DNA from: CAYZJB01 sp964602985
GTDB lineage: Bacteria > CLD3 > SB21
DNA: 44,921 nt
Reading direction: 5' to 3'
Assembly: GCA_964602985.1 (NCBI GenBank)
Contig: CAZRTJ010000028.1
Location: 1 to 44,921, forward strand
The number at the start of each line of letters is the position of its first letter. Position 1 is the stretch's first letter. Made by a program: the position numbers and the translations under genes. Below the pieces are notes generated by a model. It saw only the letters and a program-made list of their open reading frames with translations, searched no databases and was not told the origin of the DNA. This document shows, in pieces, positions 24,306-31,909 of the stretch.

Positions 24306-25679
24306 ATGGCGAAAAGCAAATCCTATTTTGTTTGTCAATCCTGCGGCTATCGTTCGTCGAAGTCTATGGGGCGATGTCCGGAATGCGAACAGTGGAATTC
24401 TTTTGCAGAAGAAGTTGTCGGTGAGGAAAAGCGCTCTCGCGCTCCAGCCCAAGCGCTGTCTGCGTTTGCGGGGATCGATGCCTCAACGTACACGGATTTG
24501 AGCGAACCGGAATCGCTGGCGACGATCGAAGTTCAGGCGGATCACCGCACTCCCTCCGGTATCATGGAACTGGATCACGTGCTGGGCGGAGGGATCGTAC
24601 AGGGATCGCTGGTTCTGGTCGGCGGCGAGCCCGGGATCGGCAAGTCCACCCTGATGCTCCAGATGGCGATGCGATTACGCGGCGACGTACTGTACGTGTC
24701 GGGCGAGGAATCGCCTCGTCAAATCAAGTCGCGCGCTGACCGGGTGGGACAACCGCATGGACACGTACGTGTGCTTGCAGAAACGCAGGTGCAGAAGATT
24801 CTGACCGTTGTGCTTCAGACGCGCCCGGCAGTGGTCATCATCGATTCGATCCAGACGCTGTTTCGCGACGACATCGAAAGCGCACCCGGGAGCGTGTCGC
24901 AGATTCGGGAAAGCGCGGCCCTGCTCATGCATGCCGCAAAGACCACCGGGATTTCTTTCTTTCTCATCGGACACGTCACGAAGGACGGCATCCTCGCCGG
25001 ACCGAAGGTATTGGAGCACATCGTGGATACGGTGCTTCAATTTGAAGGCGACCCGCATCACTTGTTCCGCATGTTGCGTGCAACGAAGAACCGCTTTGGC
25101 TCGACCAATGAGATCGGAATTTTTGAAATGGTCGAACAGGGATTACGGGAAGTTGCGAATCCGTCCGAACTGTTTTTGTCGGAACGAAACGCGCCGACGT
25201 CCGGCTCCGTGGTCGTGCCGATTGTGGAAGGGTCGCGCGTCCTTCTGGTGGAGGTGCAGGCCCTGGTGACCCCGACGACGTACGGGATGCCGCAGAGAAC
25301 CGCGTCAGGCTTCGATGCGCGCAGACTGCAGTTGCTGATCGCCGTCCTCGAAAAACGCGCCCGCATTCCGCTGGGACAGTTCGACGTGTTCGTGAATATC
25401 GCCGGAGGTCTGAAGACCGACGAACCGGCATTGGATTTGGGCATTGCCCTCGCCATCGCCTCCGGGTACAACGACATTGCGATCGCGCCCGATACGGCCG
25501 TCGTCGGCGAAATCGGACTCGGCGGAGAAGTGCGCGCCGTCAGCCATTGCGACCGACGCGTGCGCGAAGCGCGTAAATTAGGATTCACGCGCCTTCTCAT
25601 TCCGGGCAGCAATCTGAAGGACGCCGGTGATGCGGTCGGTGTCCGACACATCCGCGAGGCAATCGAGCGATTCACATGA
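24306..25679 (+). CDS. radA: DNA repair protein RadA
   Basis: RadA is a RecA-related helicase that promotes branch migration during recombination. The 457-residue protein has an N-terminal zinc finger (Cys10, Cys13, Cys24, Cys27), Walker A GGEPGIGKST (Lys113), the RadA-specific KNRFG motif, and a C-terminal Lon-protease-like domain (about 280-457; FVNIAGGLKTDEPALDLG). The start is the ATG at 24306, where the zinc finger frame begins. The stop overlaps the next gene by four bases (ATGA). Confidence 0.96.
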   Translation: MAKSKSYFVCQSCGYRSSKSMGRCPECEQWNSFAEEVVGEEKRSRAPAQALSAFAGIDASTYTDLSEPESLATIEVQADHRTPSGIMELDHVLGGGIVQGSLVLVGGEPGIGKSTLMLQMAMRLRGDVLYVSGEESPRQIKSRADRVGQPHGHVRVLAETQVQKILTVVLQTRPAVVIIDSIQTLFRDDIESAPGSVSQIRESAALLMHAAKTTGISFFLIGHVTKDGILAGPKVLEHIVDTVLQFEGDPHHLFRMLRATKNRFGSTNEIGIFEMVEQGLREVANPSELFLSERNAPTSGSVVVPIVEGSRVLLVEVQALVTPTTYGMPQRTASGFDARRLQLLIAVLEKRARIPLGQFDVFVNIAGGLKTDEPALDLGIALAIASGYNDIAIAPDTAVVGEIGLGGEVRAVSHCDRRVREARKLGFTRLLIPGSNLKDAGDAVGVRHIREAIERFT

Positions 25680-26047
25680 TCGTCCACACGGAAACGCATA
25701 CGATCCTCGATCTGAAGCAGGCGTTGATCCTGCTCGACGATGAAGGCAATCTGGATGCGGACCTGTGCCTCGATCTTGATTGTCGGATCGCCACCGATCG
25801 GGCTGAAGAATTCCTCTCGGCGCTTCGCGAGACGATTGGAGTTGTCGCGTCCCAGACGGAGGCCCCGCTGTCGATCGGGTTGAGCGCATTGACAGATTCG
25901 TTTATCGTCAGTATCATCGGACGTTTGCCGCTGCAGTCGTTTGCAGGACCGTCGTCGTCGTTTGACGGGTTCGGCGGCCAACTAAGTGTGGAGTTTGTTC
26001 CTTTGTCCTATGCAAAAGTCTTGATTCGTTTTGAACGCTCTATCTGA
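25676..26047 (+). CDS. Hypothetical protein coupled to radA
   Basis: The 123-residue product has no recognisable motif, no signal peptide and no membrane segment. It looks like an alternating alpha/beta domain with two acidic stretches early (LLDDEGNLDADLCLDLDC). The four-base overlap with radA and a 17-base overlap with the next frame support that it is translated. Confidence 0.6.
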   Translation: MIVHTETHTILDLKQALILLDDEGNLDADLCLDLDCRIATDRAEEFLSALRETIGVVASQTEAPLSIGLSALTDSFIVSIIGRLPLQSFAGPSSSFDGFGGQLSVEFVPLSYAKVLIRFERSI

Positions 26048-26453
26048 AATTAATTTGCGGGTTCACGTTCGAGAGTTGTTTGTGGAAAATTCCGTACTCC
26101 AAAAGCGGATTGCAGTGGCCTGTGACGCGTCCGGGGACGAAGCGTCCGACGTATTCCACGAGGTGCTTCGGTTCCTGCACTTGATATCCCTATCGGGGGA
26201 AACGCTGACCCCGAGCCGACGGGTGGACGACGCGTGGCATGAGTTCATCCTCTGCACGCGGTCGTACGCAAAGTACTGCCAGGCGAACTTTGGCCGTTTT
26301 CTTCATCACACGCCCGGGGGCGAAGAAGCGGAAAATCGCAAACGATTCATTCGAACCCTGGAGTTGTATCGACAATATTTTGGAGCACCCAATCCGTCAC
26401 ACTGGGGTCCCTGGGGCGAAGATCTGGCCGCGTGTGGATCCTGCGAGAGTTGA
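26031..26453 (+). CDS. Small protein resembling the glycine-rich-domain-protein (GRDP)-like family
   Basis: The 140-residue protein contains RRVDDAWHEFILCTRSYAKYC and NFGRFLHHTP, which resemble the VDxxWH repeats of GRDP-like proteins. The C-terminus has a CGSC pair. The TTG at 26031 overlaps the previous gene; a later GTG near 26080 is possible. Histidines and cysteines could bind a metal, but this is not established. Function is unknown. Confidence 0.6.
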   Translation: MNALSEINLRVHVRELFVENSVLQKRIAVACDASGDEASDVFHEVLRFLHLISLSGETLTPSRRVDDAWHEFILCTRSYAKYCQANFGRFLHHTPGGEEAENRKRFIRTLELYRQYFGAPNPSHWGPWGEDLAACGSCES

Positions 26454-26462
26454 GAGGAGCAT

Positions 26463-26891
26463 ATGAACCTATTGTGTAAACGAATACTCACCACCATGGG
26501 CGCTGGTCTCGCGGTCTTCGCCTGTTCGCAGAAAAAGGAGTCAGACAAACCGATGGATGCATCCACCGTGATTGCACGCGATATCCGAACGGATGAATTC
26601 CGCAGTCTCATGCAGTCCGGACAGTCGTACATTCTGATTGACGTACGTACGGACGCGGAAGTGGCCGAAGGCAAAATCGAAGGAGCGATCCACATCGACT
26701 ATCGATCCAAGGTCTTTGAATCCGAAATCGGAAAGTTGGACCGCCAGAGCCGTGTGCTCGTCTATTGCCGTTCCGGCAGTCGCAGTTTCAACGCCATGAC
26801 AAGTATGAAGCGAATGGGTTTTGCGGAAGTCTACAATCTGGCAGGCGGGATCATCGGCTGGCAGGCGGCCGGACTCCCTGTCGTCAAATAA
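26463..26891 (+). CDS. Rhodanese-domain lipoprotein
   Basis: The 142-residue protein has a hydrophobic signal ending in VFAC (Cys21), an imperfect lipobox. A single rhodanese domain follows, with ILIDVRTDAEVAEGKIEGAIHI and the active-site loop CRSGSRS (Cys102). It should be exposed at the envelope and handle sulfane sulfur, but the acceptor is unknown. GAGAGGAG precedes the ATG. The next gene follows after 12 bases. Confidence 0.85.
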   Translation: MNLLCKRILTTMGAGLAVFACSQKKESDKPMDASTVIARDIRTDEFRSLMQSGQSYILIDVRTDAEVAEGKIEGAIHIDYRSKVFESEIGKLDRQSRVLVYCRSGSRSFNAMTSMKRMGFAEVYNLAGGIIGWQAAGLPVVK

Positions 26892-26903
26892 TCGAGGAGG
26901 CGT

Positions 26904-27959
26904 ATGTTCTATTCCACGTCCCTTTCCGTCGATCCGTCGCAGGTAACCAATATCCGGGCCATTCCGCCGACGAAGGTGTTCAAGAAGTTGTTGTTCCTCT
27001 TGTCCTCGGGTGGCATCTCGGAAAAAGAAGAAATCGAAACCCTCACAGCCATTTCCATACTGCAACAGATCAACCGGGCTTGCCGGTCCATCGGAATCAG
27101 TAATCTGGTCCGTCTGTCCAAAGACGACGTGGATTTCTATTTCGACGAAGACGGCCGCAATGACGACTTGAAAGAAGTCATGGACAAATTCGAGTTCGAA
27201 ACCGATTTGATCGAGTCGGAGGCGTTTCGAACGCTGGAATTGGTGCTGGAGCACGAAGATGCGACGTTCAAGTACTTGATCGAAATCAATGTGCGTCGGA
27301 TCCACAAGGTGCGCGAGTACCCGGTCGAACTCAAGGTCAACGGCGTTCTCAAACAATTTGCCGGAGGCAGCGAAGAGGCTGTGCGGAAGAATATGAAATC
27401 GGTGTTTGCGTCGAACGATGCGTATGAAGCGTTCGTGAACGGAAGCCGGCTCACATTTGATCAGTTCATTGGCAATCTGGAAATGTCGCTGCGAAAGTCC
27501 ATCAAGGTCGATGACATTCGCGTCCAAAGCAGTAACAAGATCGTACGACCCCGCGACCAGGATGCCCGCAAAGGGCCGCAGGGCGGGAATCGGCAGGCGG
27601 CGGAGCCTGCCTTCTACGGGTATTACGGCTACGGTGACGCGATGATGTACGCCTGGTTGTGGTCGTCCATGTGTCACGATCATAACATTCATGTCCACAG
27701 TACAGAGATCGTGGACGACACGGGCAGTACGGTGATGTCGGTCGGGGAGCAGGGATTCGACGCCGGGGAGAATGACGTATTGAATCCGGATGTGCCGCTG
27801 GAGGAATCGGTGTCGGACTTTCAGGATTCGACGGCGGAAGAAACAAGAAATTCATTTGAGGATGCATCGTTTGATTCCGATACCGGTGGGGATTCCGGCG
27901 ACGATTCAGATGGCGGTTCTTCCTGCAGCTCCTGTGGCGGCGGGTGTGGGGGAGATTAG
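26904..27959 (+). CDS. Hypothetical acidic protein with a Gly/Cys-rich tail
   Basis: The 351-residue protein has no signal peptide or membrane helix. Residues 1-200 look like a mixed alpha/beta domain. A linker near 225-250 (YGYYGYGDAMMYAW) leads to an acidic, Ser/Asp-rich region and a tail of SSCSSCGGGCGGD. The tail resembles those of some TPM-domain and metal-handling proteins, but no domain is recognised in the body. CGAGGAGG lies before the ATG, giving a strong start. The repeat cluster begins right after the stop. Confidence 0.7.
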   Translation: MFYSTSLSVDPSQVTNIRAIPPTKVFKKLLFLLSSGGISEKEEIETLTAISILQQINRACRSIGISNLVRLSKDDVDFYFDEDGRNDDLKEVMDKFEFETDLIESEAFRTLELVLEHEDATFKYLIEINVRRIHKVREYPVELKVNGVLKQFAGGSEEAVRKNMKSVFASNDAYEAFVNGSRLTFDQFIGNLEMSLRKSIKVDDIRVQSSNKIVRPRDQDARKGPQGGNRQAAEPAFYGYYGYGDAMMYAWLWSSMCHDHNIHVHSTEIVDDTGSTVMSVGEQGFDAGENDVLNPDVPLEESVSDFQDSTAEETRNSFEDASFDSDTGGDSGDDSDGGSSCSSCGGGCGGD

Positions 27960-27960
27960 G

Positions 27961-28290
27961 GAAGGATTTCTCACCACCTTCGGTGGTTCGAAATGGCAGA
28001 GACTACCTTGCACTGACGATGGGCAGCCGGGACGTCCTCATTTCGAACAACAATGCTATCGTCATTTCGACGAGCAGAGCGAGGAGAAGTCTGACGGCGG
28101 GGGTATCGTCATTTCGACGAGCAGAGCGAGGAGAAATCTGACAGCAGGGGCATCGTCATTTCGACGAGCAAAGCGAGGAGAAATCTGACAGCAGGTTTAT
28201 CGTCATTTCGACGAGCAAAGCGAGGAGAAATCTTCAGGATTCCTCGCCACCTTCGGTGATTCGAAATGGCACAGAGTGCCTTGAAATGAC
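27961..28290. repeat. Left cluster of palindromic cloverleaf-type repeats
   Basis: Copies of the left arm, GTCATTTCGACGAGCARAGC followed by GAGGAGAAATCT, start at 28061, 28108, 28155 and 28202. The stretch 27964-28017 is a right half only (TTCTCACCACCTTCGGTGG onward). The copy at 28202-28290 is complete, with GTCATTTC and GAAATGAC at its ends. Spacers are short and variable, unlike CRISPR. No gene is visible in this interval. It directly follows the stop of the gene at 26904-27959. Confidence 0.9.
28202..28290. repeat. Complete long copy of the palindromic element (89 bp)
   Basis: The ends are GTCATTTC and GAAATGAC. Inside lie two potential hairpins: GAGGAGAAATC with GATTCCTC, and CACC with GGTG. 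It lies 40 bases upstream of the GIY-YIG gene start. Confidence 0.8.
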
Positions 28291-28330
28291 AAGGGCTGAA
28301 AATTACTGATAGTCAGTGAAGATAGACATT

Positions 28331-28651
28331 ATGAGAGAGTACAACTTTTACGTTTACATTCTCACCAATTGGAATAACAAGGTCATGTACGTCGGCATGA
28401 CCAACAATCTTGTGCGCAGGATGCATGAGCATAAAAATAGGGTCACTGATGGTTTTACGAAGAGATACCATGTGAACAAGCTGGTCTATTTCGAGCATGG
28501 GCATGATGTCCTTGCCATCATAGCAAGAGAAAAAGAAATCAAGAAATGGCGGCGAGAGAAAAAGAATAAACTCGTTGAAACGATGAATCCTCAGTGGATA
28601 GACCTGAGTGCGGCGTGGGAGAAGAAGGATTTCTCGCTTCGCTCGAAATGA
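28331..28651 (+). CDS. GIY-YIG nuclease domain protein inside the repeat cluster
   Basis: The 106-residue protein is a single GIY-YIG domain of the YhbQ/UPF0213-like type. The GIY and YIG strands are YVYIL (8-11) and YVGMT (20-24), followed by RRMHEH (Arg29 or Arg30 as the catalytic arginine), and a late glutamate segment REKEIKKWRR. MNPQWIDL supplies the usual asparagine. The ATG at 28331 is preferred over a GTG at 28316. The last codons, DFSLRSK and the TGA, are encoded by a repeat half copy. Base composition is more A/T-rich than neighbours, suggesting transfer. Domain assignment is firm; a role in moving or cutting the repeats is inference. Confidence 0.85.
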   Translation: MREYNFYVYILTNWNNKVMYVGMTNNLVRRMHEHKNRVTDGFTKRYHVNKLVYFEHGHDVLAIIAREKEIKKWRREKKNKLVETMNPQWIDLSAAWEKKDFSLRSK

Positions 28652-28778
28652 TAGCGTTCTCGAAACGAGCAGAGAGGGCGTCATTTCGACGAGCAGAGTG
28701 GGCGTCGTCATTTCGACCAACCATGCTATCTTCATTTCGACGAGCAGAGCGGGTGTCATTTCGACGAGCAGAGCGGGT

Positions 28779-28867
28779 GTCATTTCGACGAGCAAAGCGA
28801 GGAGAAATCTTCAGGATTTCTCACCACCTTCGGTGGTTCGAAATGGCAGAGACTACCTTGCAATGAC
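28779..28867. repeat. Complete long copy of the palindromic element (89 bp)
   Basis: Two perfect hairpins are visible: GAGAAATC (28802-28809) with GATTTCTC (28815-28822), and ACCACC (28823-28828) with GGTGGT (28832-28837). The outer arm GTCATTTCGA pairs with TCGAAATGGC just after the second hairpin, one mismatch short of perfect. The folded form is cloverleaf-like. Confidence 0.85.
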
Positions 28868-28912
28868 GATGGGTCAGCAGGGACGTCCTCATTTTGGACC
28901 AGCAATAGTATC

Positions 28913-28980
28913 GTCATTTCGACGAGCAAAGCGAGGAGAAATCTTACACGATCTCACCACCTTCGGCGGTTCGAAATGAC
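28913..28980. repeat. Complete short copy with perfect 10-bp terminal inverted repeats (68 bp)
   Basis: It begins GTCATTTCGA and ends TCGAAATGAC, perfect 10-bp inverted ends. The first internal hairpin is degraded; the second, CACC-TTCGGCGG-type, is kept with a change. This version lacks the roughly 20-base right extension of the 89-bp copies and may be the minimal unit. Confidence 0.85.
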
Positions 28981-29047
28981 ACTGTAAAGTAACGAAGAAA
29001 TGATAAGACTTCTTGCTTCGTTCGCAAACCTTTTCAGCAGTCCGACC

Positions 29048-30898
29048 TTACGATTCCGGCATGACGAGTCGGGTCATTTCGCCGATACGATGGCGAATGC
29101 GTTTCTTGATGCGTTTGTAGAGACGGAGTTGCTGTCGCTCGACTTCGGATAAGAGTGGCTTGAAGAACAGGTTGCGAAAAATCCGGACCAGCGCATTGGT
29201 CGATTCGATATTCCGCATGTCCTTTTGGAGAACAGCCAGGAGGACCACGTCCTTCATCAGGATGTCCACATGTTCGCGATTAGGCAGTATGTAGGGTAAA
29301 AACGCCTTCCACAGGTCATCTTCAAAAACATTCCGGAGCAAACTGTTGAGACCGTAGCGGGCGAACGTGTCCTTGCGCAGTCGTCGGGTTCGGATGGCTT
29401 TGGGGATGTCGTGGATCGGGACTCGTTCCTTCTGACTCACCCACAACGCCGCGCGATAGGCCTTCATCATGTCATCCCAATACTCGGAGGGGACCTTCCC
29501 GACTTCCCAAATCTCAAACAATCCCGGGAAAGCGGCATTGATGGTGAGATACATGTTCTTTTTGAAGACTCGTTCAAACACCGTGCTGAGTCCAAAGCGC
29601 TGGAAAGTTTCGCGACAAATGGTCTTGTCTTTGATCCGGGCGGGAACCAAATGAATCGGAATTTGCAGTTGTCGGATCATCCACTGGATCGCTCGTGCGA
29701 CATTCTTGTGACCCTCCTCACCCTGCCAGAAGCTGTTCGGTACGCTGCCGAGTTCCCACGGCATCAGATGCGGGTATGTATCTCCGACCGCTCGGGACAC
29801 AGACTTGTAGTACATGGCAAACATGTAGGACAACCCGTGATCCAGAAAGTGGTTCTTCTTGATACGATCGTCGCGGATGGCGGCGACGAGTTCCTCTCGT
29901 GGGATGGCGAGCTTCTCTTCCACCAGCCACCGAACGGCCATACGGCGATTGTGAACATCCGACCAGAAACCGTCCTCGACGTGAGACTCCTCCCACGGTA
30001 GGAGCAGTCCGGGGTAGGCATTGCGCATCATGCGATTGACGGAGTAGTTGAAGTATCGAACGACGCTTCGCAGACCCACGGTACTAAACTGTTCGGCTGT
30101 GCATTCACGCACCACGGTCAGGGGGTCGCGTTCCAGTATGCGCTCGACTGCAAACCGCGTCATCACGGCACAGCGAAACAACGTTTGATGAGTCAGGAAA
30201 TTGACCGGGAATCTCTTTCGCAATCCCAGGAAGACGTTCTTGTAACACTCGACGATGGATTCTTCCGACAGCGGTTCGTCTGTACGAATTTCCTGCATTC
30301 CGGGAGGCAGTCCCTGAGGGTAGAGCTTTCGCATGTACGCGAGCTTTTCCTCGAGATAGGGAATCGATTGGTCGATCAGATGGAAGATCTTGTCATTCCA
30401 CGCAAACTCCCGCGATTCCGACCCGGTATCAAACAGTCGTTGCAGATAGGTGTAGTTGTCTGGATGGATTCGGCCTTGCAGGTAGCGGAGAACCTCGTGT
30501 TCGGATACGGCCGGTTCCGGTGAGATCAGTTCGTCCGGCGCGGATTCAAATTCGACGTCGTACTCATCCCGCAATTTATCGATGGAAATGAAGTGTCGTT
30601 TGCCGACGTCCGGGAACAGCGTCTTCGACAGGCGCGCGATCTCCGCTCGAATAATCGGTTCATACGTGGCGCGGTCAAACGGGGTCGTCTGGATCAAACG
30701 GACCAGTTGCTCGCATCCGAATACCGATTGCGCGATTTCCGCCAGCTCATCCGGCAGTTCCAATCCAAAACCGGACGACTGTTCGCGAATGAGTTCTAAT
30801 GCGAGGTCGTATCCGTGATGGTAATTGTCCGAGACCTGTTGATGCGAGAGCGTGGGCATGTTAAGAATGTCGAAAGGGGCGGGTGCGGCGATGGCCAT
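29048..30898 (-). CDS. Large unidentified protein with three internal repeats
   Basis: The 616-residue soluble protein has no signal peptide, membrane helix or known catalytic motif that I can see. In its middle are three tandem units of about 75 residues, each with an aromatic-proline turn and a W-E...[FY]W signature: AYPGLLLPWEESHVEDGFW, TYPHLMPWELGSVPNSFW and AFPGLFEIWEVGKVPSEYW. The units share an A..W(L/M/V) helix and an FxxxGLxxx(V/M/L)F helix. The style resembles DUF4046-type repeats of Firmicutes, which I cannot confirm. CGGAGG lies before the ATG at 30898, which is preferred to the GTG at 30922. The C-terminus is very basic (RIKKRIRHR). Confidence 0.75.
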   Translation of the reverse strand: MAIAAPAPFDILNMPTLSHQQVSDNYHHGYDLALELIREQSSGFGLELPDELAEIAQSVFGCEQLVRLIQTTPFDRATYEPIIRAEIARLSKTLFPDVGKRHFISIDKLRDEYDVEFESAPDELISPEPAVSEHEVLRYLQGRIHPDNYTYLQRLFDTGSESREFAWNDKIFHLIDQSIPYLEEKLAYMRKLYPQGLPPGMQEIRTDEPLSEESIVECYKNVFLGLRKRFPVNFLTHQTLFRCAVMTRFAVERILERDPLTVVRECTAEQFSTVGLRSVVRYFNYSVNRMMRNAYPGLLLPWEESHVEDGFWSDVHNRRMAVRWLVEEKLAIPREELVAAIRDDRIKKNHFLDHGLSYMFAMYYKSVSRAVGDTYPHLMPWELGSVPNSFWQGEEGHKNVARAIQWMIRQLQIPIHLVPARIKDKTICRETFQRFGLSTVFERVFKKNMYLTINAAFPGLFEIWEVGKVPSEYWDDMMKAYRAALWVSQKERVPIHDIPKAIRTRRLRKDTFARYGLNSLLRNVFEDDLWKAFLPYILPNREHVDILMKDVVLLAVLQKDMRNIESTNALVRIFRNLFFKPLLSEVERQQLRLYKRIKKRIRHRIGEMTRLVMPES

Positions 30899-31075
30899 GG
30901 CAAACCTCCGTGGGGCTTCCACCGATTAATACATGCGGATTTCGGAGGTCGGTCACGTATCGCATTTCGTGTTATCCTCGCCAATAGTAACCAATCGTAA
31001 GTCATGAAAAAAGAATAAGTTGAGATAAGACTGATGTCTGGCAGAAAAGAACATTTTCTTGAGCTCCCATCTGGA

Positions 31076-31783
31076 TCACATTTTTCCCAACAGATATTTC
31101 CTTCTTCTTGATTCCGGGAATTTCTCAATGGCGTACCGTAGCATGGTCCGTGGCATACGCAAGTAGACAGGTTTCAGGAAATGTTCAAGACGCTGGGGGT
31201 CTCGTTTGCCGACCTCCCTCAGCATCCATCCGACGGCCTTGTGGATCAGGTCCTGTTTGTCGTGCAACAGCATCCTGGCCAAGGCAAGCGTGTCGGCAAA
31301 CCGTCCCGCTTTGATGAAGGCAAATGTGGCGAGAACTGCGATCCGCCGATGCCACAGCAGTTTGGATGTGGCCAGTCGGCGCACGAGCGAACGAGGCCGA
31401 TCCAGCAGGAATTCCCCGACGAGTACTTCCGCAGACAGGTCGACAAGATCCCAATTGTTGACGTACTTTGCGTGTTTCAGATACGCCAGATGTATCCTCT
31501 GCTGAAGTCGTTCATCGCCTTTTCGGAACTGGCGCACCCAGATCAAGAGCGCGAGGAGTCTTGCTTCGTGAATCTCAGATTTCAGCAGGCGCTTTGTGTC
31601 GTCAAATGACAGGTAGGCGTACTGAAGCGCGATCTGACGTGTCTGTGGAACGGTCAGTCCCGCGAATACGTCTCCCTCCGCATACTCGCCGGGTCCCGTT
31701 TTGAAAAAGCGCTGAAGAAATTGAGCTTTCGTTGGATTGGCCAGTTTGCGAATTGCCGAGAGAGGATGAGAAAAGTCGGGCAT
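31076..31783 (-). CDS. AlkD-like DNA alkylation repair protein
   Basis: The 235-residue all-helical protein has HEAT-like repeats of the AlkD family, which removes alkylated bases such as 3- and 7-methylpurines without base flipping. The segment VNNWDLVDLSA carries the conserved tryptophan and the aspartate that corresponds to the AlkD catalytic residue. KAVGWMLREVGKRD near the C-terminus is also typical. It diverges from ligD, which starts 127 bases away, in a DNA repair neighbourhood. Confidence 0.85.
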   Translation of the reverse strand: MPDFSHPLSAIRKLANPTKAQFLQRFFKTGPGEYAEGDVFAGLTVPQTRQIALQYAYLSFDDTKRLLKSEIHEARLLALLIWVRQFRKGDERLQQRIHLAYLKHAKYVNNWDLVDLSAEVLVGEFLLDRPRSLVRRLATSKLLWHRRIAVLATFAFIKAGRFADTLALARMLLHDKQDLIHKAVGWMLREVGKRDPQRLEHFLKPVYLRMPRTMLRYAIEKFPESRRRKYLLGKM

Positions 31784-31909
31784 GTTTTTTCCTTCCTGAT
31801 CGATTTGTCCAACATAACCAGGCGCACCGAAAAAGTCTACGTGGTCGTACGATGGACTGATCGCGCCAACTGCCTTGATCTTGCTCCGTGCCGGATATAA
31901 GTTGACCGC

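Larger units (their letters stand above)
28624..28980. repeat. Right cluster of palindromic cloverleaf-type repeats
   Basis: A right half lies at 28627-28651 inside the end of the nuclease gene. Truncated left arms start at 28680, 28707, 28731 and 28755. Complete copies lie at 28779-28867 and 28913-28980. The interval 28652-29047 has no other gene. The segment 28819-28892 nearly repeats 27969-28042, so similar sequence flanks the nuclease gene on both sides. Confidence 0.9.

Noticed and set aside
28061..28233. CRISPR array
   Set aside because: Repeat units are about 32 bases, but the spacing is only about 15 bases and variable, units are palindromic and partly truncated, and no cas gene is near.
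27961..28980. Integron attC array
   Set aside because: The repeats are hairpin-forming, but there is no integrase, no cassette-like series of genes and no core-site pattern.
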